This document shows, piece by piece, positions 7,213-11,284 of a DNA stretch of 11,284 nucleotides; the first letter of the stretch is position 1; each line of letters starts with the position of its first letter. A program made the position numbers and the translations under genes. This DNA is from Soehngenia sp035406565. GTDB taxonomy: Bacteria; Bacillota; Clostridia; Tissierellales; Tissierellaceae. The stretch lies in assembly GCA_035406565.1 (NCBI GenBank), contig DAONLG010000048.1, forward strand, positions 1-11,284, in the 5' to 3' direction. The notes under the pieces were generated by a model. It made no database searches. It saw only the letters and a list, made by a program, of their open reading frames with translations, and was not told the origin of the DNA.

Positions 7213-8934
7213 TTAGTTAAGTTTTCTATAAAGCGTAGCGATGCCTATACCCAAAGCCTTTGCAGCTTTTATCTTACCCTCGGTGGTATCACCGTAAAAG
7301 CTTATTGCTCTTTTTATTTCATCTAATTCAATATCCTTTAAAGGTCTAATACTATCTTTTGAAATACTTGTTTGATCATTGTTTCTAATATTTAATGGCA
7401 AAGAGGATTTGTTGATAACTCCATCTTCCATCATATTTACCATAAATTCAACAGTGTTTTCTAATTCCCTAACATTGCCATACCACGGATAATCTAATAG
7501 TTTTTGAACTGTTTCTTCTTCAATCCTAACGAATTTTTTGCCAAATAATTTTTGGTAATAGTCAATAAAATAATATAGTAAATCGAGGATATCTTCTTTT
7601 CTTTCCCTCAGTGGCACGATGTGAATTGGAATTACGTTTAATCTATAGTAAAGATCTTCTCTGAATTTATTTTCATTAATCATATTTCTTAAATCTTTAT
7701 TCGTCGCTGCTATTATTCTTAAATCCAATGGTATAACTTGATTAGAACCTATCCTAGTTACTTTTTTATCTTGTATAACCCTCAATATCTTAGATTGTAA
7801 GTATATGGGCATATCACCTATTTCATCTAAAAAAATCACTCCATTATTAGCCAATTCGAATTTCCCTATTTTACCCCTAGGATCTGCCCCTGTAAAAGCG
7901 CCTTTGACATATCCAAATAATTCACTCTCAAGCAGTGGTTCAGGAATAGCAGCACAATTTATCGCAACAAATCTGTTATTTCTCCTATCCGAATTTTGCC
8001 ATATAGCAGTAGCCACTACCTCTTTTCCACTTCCACTCTCACCGGTTATTAAAACAGTAGAAATAGAGTTGGATACTTTTTTTATTTCCTCTTTTAGCGC
8101 TTTCGTTTGAGGGCTTGAGCCAATTATCCTATCTGCTCCCATTATATTTATTGTAGATGTCATCTCATAAATATTTGTATGGACTTTATTAATATCACGA
8201 AATAGCATGACTTGCTTGTACATAGGATTATTAGGTATATCTATTATATCGCCAATTACTTTATTCTCATTGTCACCGATTTTAACCACATATTCTAAAC
8301 TATTTTCTACTGTATCGCCTGTAGGTAGTATCTCTATTCTCTCTTTATTTATTATTCTAGTAATTCCTAATTGTTTCTTAGCACTTGGATTTATAGTATC
8401 AACAAAGCCGTCATTGTCAATTATTATTGCACCCACGTCCATGTTTTTAATGACTGTTTTTAGTGTATCATACATTGCGGACCTAAACAAAGACTCTTGT
8501 TCCTCATAAGCTCTTGTCGCTATAAAATCGGCAATTTGCTCTAAAAAAAGCAGATAATTATCCAGATTTTTGACAATGTATTCTTTAGCTTCCTCACTTG
8601 GACAAGCCATGCCAATTACTCCTAAAATCTCCTCGTTTAATTTTATAGGCATGGAGATTTCAAATTTTTCTTGGCAGAATTCTTTTTCTTTGCAGTTTAT
8701 ACATCTTTCATCTTTACCTGGTTCATAGACAATTTGCCTCTCTCCAGTGAGAATTGCATTTTTATATATATGCGAATTCTCTGAAACATCTTCATTCAAC
8801 AATTCGTTAAATATTCCTGTACCAGCAACTCTTATGAGTTTATAATTCACAACCTCGACATCAACTCCTGCAATTGACGCTGTGATCTGAGCATACTTTT
8901 GAACAATTTGAGAGATATTTGAAATATCGTACAT
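7213..8934 (-). CDS. ygeV: Sigma-54-dependent transcriptional activator, YgeV (UacR)-like
   Basis: The protein has 573 residues with the order sensor, PAS-like, AAA+, Fis-type helix-turn-helix. Residues 1-150 hold VEVVNYKLIRVAGTG (26-40) and a Cys78-x2-Cys81-x5-Cys87 motif, also found as I recall in E. coli YgeV and related activators. Residues about 155-255 look like a PAS domain (VGAIIIDNDGFVDTINPSA). The AAA+ core has Walker A GESGSGKE (298-305), the sigma-54 contact loop GAFTGA (345-350), Walker B VIFLDEIGD (366-374) and FREDLYYRLNVIPI (424-437), so it should activate RpoN promoters. The C-terminal helix-turn-helix, AAKALGIGIATLYRKLN (557-573), ends abruptly at the recognition helix but is otherwise complete. 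ATG 8934 has AGGTGG four bases upstream. Its likely target is the ygeX promoter, through the three TTATCA-N3-TGATAA sites. A PrdR-like activator is the main alternative. Confidence 0.93.
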   Translation of the reverse strand: MYDISNISQIVQKYAQITASIAGVDVEVVNYKLIRVAGTGIFNELLNEDVSENSHIYKNAILTGERQIVYEPGKDERCINCKEKEFCQEKFEISMPIKLNEEILGVIGMACPSEEAKEYIVKNLDNYLLFLEQIADFIATRAYEEQESLFRSAMYDTLKTVIKNMDVGAIIIDNDGFVDTINPSAKKQLGITRIINKERIEILPTGDTVENSLEYVVKIGDNENKVIGDIIDIPNNPMYKQVMLFRDINKVHTNIYEMTSTINIMGADRIIGSSPQTKALKEEIKKVSNSISTVLITGESGSGKEVVATAIWQNSDRRNNRFVAINCAAIPEPLLESELFGYVKGAFTGADPRGKIGKFELANNGVIFLDEIGDMPIYLQSKILRVIQDKKVTRIGSNQVIPLDLRIIAATNKDLRNMINENKFREDLYYRLNVIPIHIVPLRERKEDILDLLYYFIDYYQKLFGKKFVRIEEETVQKLLDYPWYGNVRELENTVEFMVNMMEDGVINKSSLPLNIRNNDQTSISKDSIRPLKDIELDEIKRAISFYGDTTEGKIKAAKALGIGIATLYRKLN

Positions 8935-9021
8935 AAAACCACCTACAAGTTCTAATAATTAAAATAATTATATCATAATATGGGTAATAATAAAATTAAG
9001 TAGATAAGAGGGGTGAAAAAA
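8935..9021. promoter_or_regulatory. Divergent intergenic region between the activator and the DUF2200 gene
   Basis: This short A/T-rich spacer must carry promoters for both directions. On the minus strand TATAAT at 8972-8967 is a good -10 box, but the matching -35 (near 8995-8990, TTTTAT) is weak. The plus-strand promoter is not clear; CATAAT at 8974-8979 is the only candidate I see. No TTATCA-N3-TGATAA site is present, so there is no visible sign of autoregulation through that operator. Confidence 0.4.
9009..9013 (+). promoter_or_regulatory. Ribosome binding site deciding the TTG start of the DUF2200 gene
   Basis: AGGGG (in AGGGGTGA) lies 8 bases before TTG 9022. It overlaps the alternative GTG at 9013, which therefore has no usable site of its own. 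Confidence 0.65.
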
Positions 9022-9372
9022 TTGGAAAACCATAAAATTTATAATATACCTTTCGCACAAGTCTATGACCTCTATGTGAAAAAAACCGAAAGAAAGGGAA
9101 AAAACAAAGAAGATGTAGATAAAATAATCATGTGGCTTACTGGGTATGATGAAGAGGATTTAAAGAATGTATTAGAAAATAAAGTGACTTTTCAGGAGTT
9201 CTTCGAAAATGCTAAAGAGCTTAACCCAAATAGAGAAAAAATAAAAGGTGTCATCTGCGGCATAAGAATAGAAGAAATGAGTCCTTCACCGATGAAAGAA
9301 ATCAGATATCTAGATAAATTGATTGATGAATTAGCGAAGGGCAAAGCAATAGGAAAAATATTGAGAAGTTAA
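9022..9372 (+). CDS. DUF2200 family protein
   Basis: The protein has 116 residues and matches the DUF2200 family along its length: HKIYNIPFAQVYDLYVKK near the N-terminus, GKNKEDVDKIIMWLTGYDEEDL, ELNPNREKIKGVICGIRIEE, and the C-terminal YLDKLIDELAKGKAIGKILR. Homologues are 110-120 residue cytosolic proteins of unknown function; I see no catalytic motif, signal peptide or membrane segment. The TTG at 9022 is preferred over the GTG at 9013 because of Shine-Dalgarno spacing and because family members begin just before the His-Arg/Lys-Ile-Tyr motif. It reads away from the activator. Nothing ties it to the purine operon or to the restriction genes 111 bases downstream, so it is probably a stand-alone gene. 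Confidence 0.88.
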   Translation: MENHKIYNIPFAQVYDLYVKKTERKGKNKEDVDKIIMWLTGYDEEDLKNVLENKVTFQEFFENAKELNPNREKIKGVICGIRIEEMSPSPMKEIRYLDKLIDELAKGKAIGKILRS

Positions 9373-9483
9373 AGCATTATAATTGAAAATAATTTATATA
9401 ATCAATTTAATTGGTTTTATGTGATAGTTCCATTATGTAAAATATGATATTATATAAATATATTATTTAAAGGGGTCATGTCA
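9373..9483 (+). other. A/T-rich intergenic region before the restriction-modification locus
   Basis: A weak 6-bp AATCAA/TTGGTT stem at 9400-9416, with one G-U pair, is followed by only two more Ts; it is at best a poor terminator for the DUF2200 gene. The A/T-rich stretch at 9441-9470 includes TATGAT (9443-9448) and TATTAT-like boxes that could serve as -10 elements for the endonuclease gene, but I cannot match a convincing -35. No operator repeat for a restriction-modification control (C) protein was seen. Confidence 0.35.
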
Positions 9484-10365
9484 ATGAATAGAAATTTTGA
9501 TGCATGGTTCAGTACTTTATCAGATCAAATATCAACGTATGAATATTGTAATGATTTTAAAAAAGTGTATAAAAATGTTGAGTCTATTAAAATTGAATTA
9601 AATATTTTAAATAGTCTTATTGGTTCAAAAAATATAAAAGATGAATTTAAATATATTCTTAAAAAGTATCCCGAAACAGCTAAATGTATCCCTATTTTAT
9701 TGGCAGTAAGAGCAAGTGAAATCTTCATTTTAGATAATGAAAATTTGATTGATTATTCATTCAAGTCTTTAAATCAGCCAAGCGAATTGTATTGTGAATT
9801 CATGGAAAAAACAGGTTTGTTTGAATTAATGCAAAATCATTTAATAAATAATCTTTTTGATTATGTTACTGGTGTAGAAACAGGACTCGATACACATGGT
9901 CGTAAAAATAGAGGTGGCCATATAATGGAAAAAGTGGTCGAAAATTATTTCTTAAAAATAGGATTAGAAGAAAATAAAGATTTTTTTAAAGAAGTAAATA
10001 TAACATCCTTAGAAAAATTATTAAATATTAAATTTTCAATGGATTATTTAGACAATATTAAAAATAAGCGATTCGATTTTGTCGTGATCAATAAAGAAAA
10101 ATTATATTTAATTGAAACGAATTTTTATTCGAGTAGTGGTTCAAAATTAAATGAGACAGCTCGTAGTTATAGAAAATTAAATTATGACATCGAAAAAATA
10201 GATTGTATGGAGTTTATCTGGATTACTGATGGAAAGGGATGGAAATCAACAAAAAATAGTCTAGAAGAAGCATTTAACGAAATAAAACACCTCTACAATC
10301 TTAATGATTTAAGGGTGAACAATTTAAATGTAATATTTAAAGGAGAGGCAAAATCAAATGAGTAA
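9484..10365 (+). CDS. DpnII/MboI-type type II restriction endonuclease (predicted GATC specificity)
   Basis: The protein has 293 residues (DpnII about 288) and aligns with DpnII from end to end as I recall it. Shared blocks include RNFDAWFSTL at the N-terminus, VYKNVESIK and LNSLIGSKNI (42-51), DYVTGVETGLDTHGRKNR (126-143), KRFDFVV (195-201), LYLIETNFYSSSGSKLNET (207-225) and FIWITDGKGW. Asp198 and Glu211, which lies in the IETNFY strand, are the likely metal-binding residues of the PD-(D/E)xK-like core. It should cut unmethylated GATC in incoming DNA. ATG 9484 is chosen because AAGGGG (9470-9475) is 8 bases upstream; ATG 9478, two residues longer, is only 2 bases from it. The gene lies ahead of both methyltransferase genes and its end overlaps the next one by 8 bases. 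Confidence 0.93.
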   Translation: MNRNFDAWFSTLSDQISTYEYCNDFKKVYKNVESIKIELNILNSLIGSKNIKDEFKYILKKYPETAKCIPILLAVRASEIFILDNENLIDYSFKSLNQPSELYCEFMEKTGLFELMQNHLINNLFDYVTGVETGLDTHGRKNRGGHIMEKVVENYFLKIGLEENKDFFKEVNITSLEKLLNIKFSMDYLDNIKNKRFDFVVINKEKLYLIETNFYSSSGSKLNETARSYRKLNYDIEKIDCMEFIWITDGKGWKSTKNSLEEAFNEIKHLYNLNDLRVNNLNVIFKGEAKSNE

Positions 10366-11104
10366 AAATATTATAAACAAGTGGGAACCTGATAGCTTTG
10401 AGCTTCAAATGAACACAGTTTGGAGCTTTCCAGATAGAGGAAAATGGGCTACACATGACGCAAAGTATAGAGGAAACTGGTCACCATATATTCCAAGAAA
10501 TATAATACTTAGATATTCTAAGGAAAAAGATAAAATTCTTGATCAATTTGTAGGTGGAGGAACAACTTTAATAGAAGCTAAGTTACTAAACAGAGATGCG
10601 ATAGGTGTTGATATAAATCCAAAAGCAGTTTCCCTTACGAAGCAAAAATGTGGCTTTGAATATAATACCGATTCTAATATACAAGTGTTTAATGGTGATG
10701 CAAGGCACCTAGATTTTATCTCTGATAATTCTATTGACTTAATATGTACACATCCACCATATTCGAATATAATAAATTACAGTGATGATATTAAAGAAGA
10801 TATGTCGCTTTTAAGTGTCAAAGATTTCTTAGCTGAAATGCACAAAGTAGCTAAAGAAAGTTATCGTGTCCTAAAAGACAATAAATTTTGTGCTATCTTA
10901 ATGGGAGACACTAGAAAAAATGGTCATGTTGTTCCTTTAAGCTTTGAAGTAATGAAAATATATGAATCTAGTGGATTTAAACTCAAAGAAATTGTTATAA
11001 AAGAACAACATAATTGTAAAGCTACCGGATTCTGGAAAACTAATAGTATAAAATATAATTTTTTATTGCTTGCACATGAATATTTATTTATATTTCATAA
11101 ATAA
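10358..11104 (+). CDS. Compact TRM11-like N6/N4 DNA methyltransferase in the restriction-modification locus
   Basis: The protein has 248 residues. The S-adenosylmethionine motif Phe-Val-Gly-Gly-Gly is at 64-68 (LDQFVGGGTTLIEAK), the acidic loop VDIN at 84-87, and the catalytic motif His-Pro-Pro-Tyr at 132-135 (CTHPPYSNIINYS). The N-terminal block WATHDAKYRGNWSPYIPRN and C-terminal block QHNCKATGFWKTNS...LLLAHEYLFIF recall TRM11-like SAM-dependent methyltransferases seen near restriction systems. The order FxGxG then PPY, with no large target-recognition insert, differs from DpnA, which has DPPY first. The HPPY in place of DPPY, SPPY or NPPY leaves open whether it methylates adenine N6 or cytosine N4. 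It overlaps the endonuclease end (ATGAGTAA), with GGAGAGG about 10 bases upstream of its ATG, so translation is probably coupled. Its target sequence cannot be read from the protein. Confidence 0.8.
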   Translation: MSKNIINKWEPDSFELQMNTVWSFPDRGKWATHDAKYRGNWSPYIPRNIILRYSKEKDKILDQFVGGGTTLIEAKLLNRDAIGVDINPKAVSLTKQKCGFEYNTDSNIQVFNGDARHLDFISDNSIDLICTHPPYSNIINYSDDIKEDMSLLSVKDFLAEMHKVAKESYRVLKDNKFCAILMGDTRKNGHVVPLSFEVMKIYESSGFKLKEIVIKEQHNCKATGFWKTNSIKYNFLLLAHEYLFIFHK

Positions 11105-11125
11105 ATATTATTAAAAAGCAACTAT

Positions 11126-11130
11126 GGAGG
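11126..11130 (+). promoter_or_regulatory. Ribosome binding site deciding the TTG start of the Dam-type methylase
   Basis: GGAGG lies 8 bases before TTG 11139. The first in-frame ATG (11157) is 26 bases away, too far for this site, so translation very probably starts at TTG. Confidence 0.72.
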
Positions 11131-11138
11131 TTTTAGTT

Positions 11139-11284
11139 TTGTCTGACATAACATTAATGCCATTCTTAAAATGGGCTGGAGGAAAAAGGCAAGTTATTAA
11201 ATACATTAGGAAATATGTCCCTCATAAATTCAATACATATTACGAAAATATTGTTGGAGCAGGAGCAGTTTTTTTTGTTTTATT
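11139..11284 (+). CDS. Dam/DpnM-type DNA adenine-N6 methyltransferase, N-terminal fragment at window edge
   Basis: Only the first 48 codons are visible; family members are about 270-290 residues. The start matches DpnM/Dam: MPFLKWAGGKRQVIKYIRKYVP (written from Met7), with the LKWAGGKR signature that binds S-adenosylmethionine, then YYENIVGAGAVFF at the motif I position. It is expected to protect GATC from the endonuclease encoded at 9484. Motif I is unusual: most relatives have Glu-Pro-Phe where this has Glu-Asn-Ile, while Gly-Ala-Gly is normal for Dam. The start is TTG with GGAGG 8 bases upstream. It follows the TRM11-like gene after 34 bases on the same strand, as the third gene of the locus. 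A run of eight T residues near the window end (codons GTT TTT TTT) is a possible slippage site. Confidence 0.87.
   Translation, partial: MSDITLMPFLKWAGGKRQVIKYIRKYVPHKFNTYYENIVGAGAVFFVL

Noticed and set aside
9013..9021. GTG at 9013 as start of the DUF2200 gene
   Set aside because: It overlaps its own presumed Shine-Dalgarno sequence; TTG 9022 has correct 8-base spacing and matches the usual family start.
9400..9418. Stem-loop after the DUF2200 gene as an intrinsic terminator
   Set aside because: The stem is only six mostly A-T pairs with one G-U pair and a tail of two extra Ts; too weak to call.
9525..9728. Minus-strand open frame of 67 codons
   Set aside because: It lies wholly antisense to the DpnII-like endonuclease, which aligns with its family over this whole stretch.
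10358..11104. Identification as DpnA (single-strand GATC methylase)
   Set aside because: DpnA has the DPPY motif before FxGxG; this protein has FVGGG at 64-68 before HPPY at 132-135 and shares other blocks with TRM11-like enzymes.

Overview
The window looks like chromosomal DNA of a low-GC anaerobic Bacillota, most likely a Clostridia or Tissierellia relative. Coding regions are A/T-rich with heavy AAA, ATA and AGA use, and most Shine-Dalgarno sites are AGGAG or GGAGG types. The catabolic genes belong to families typical of anaerobes that ferment amino acids or purines. I cannot name a species from sequence alone.

Region 1 (1-6290, minus strand) is a five-gene operon read right to left: ygeX (PLP-dependent diaminopropionate ammonia-lyase), ygeW (knotted carbamoyltransferase family), ygeY (M20-type metallohydrolase), a short ygfK-like flavin/Fe-S protein, and ssnA (amidohydrolase, running off the left edge). 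The same set forms the core of the Escherichia coli yge/ygf/ssnA region and of gut-bacterial clusters linked to selenium-dependent anaerobic purine and uric acid breakdown. Gaps between genes are 12 to about 40 bases and no terminator is visible inside, so they are probably co-transcribed. The operon appears to be driven by a strong sigma-54 (-24/-12) promoter at 6332-6347. Behind it lie three copies of a palindromic 15-mer, TTATCANNNTGATAA, at 6459-6544, a convincing set of upstream activator sites.

Region 2 (6554-8934, minus strand) is a two-gene unit just upstream of that promoter: a sigma-54 enhancer-binding activator of the YgeV type, then a DedA-family membrane protein. It ends in a clean intrinsic terminator at 6554-6580. 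The simplest model is that the activator senses a pathway signal through its N-terminal domain, which carries a Cys-x2-Cys-x5-Cys motif, binds the three palindromes and switches on ygeX-ygeW-ygeY-ygfK-ssnA.

Region 3 (9022-11284, plus strand) is unrelated accessory DNA: a small DUF2200-family gene, then a GATC-type restriction-modification locus. That locus holds a DpnII/MboI-like endonuclease, a compact TRM11-like DNA methyltransferase overlapping it by 8 bases, and the start of a Dam/DpnM-type adenine methylase cut by the right edge. The order (endonuclease first) and the nature of the middle methyltransferase differ from the textbook DpnII locus.

The items most worth following up are the operator array with its matching regulator, the ygfK-like protein that lacks the large NAD(P)H/FAD domain, a perfect 24-base palindrome between ygeY and ygfK, and the unusual restriction-modification layout.
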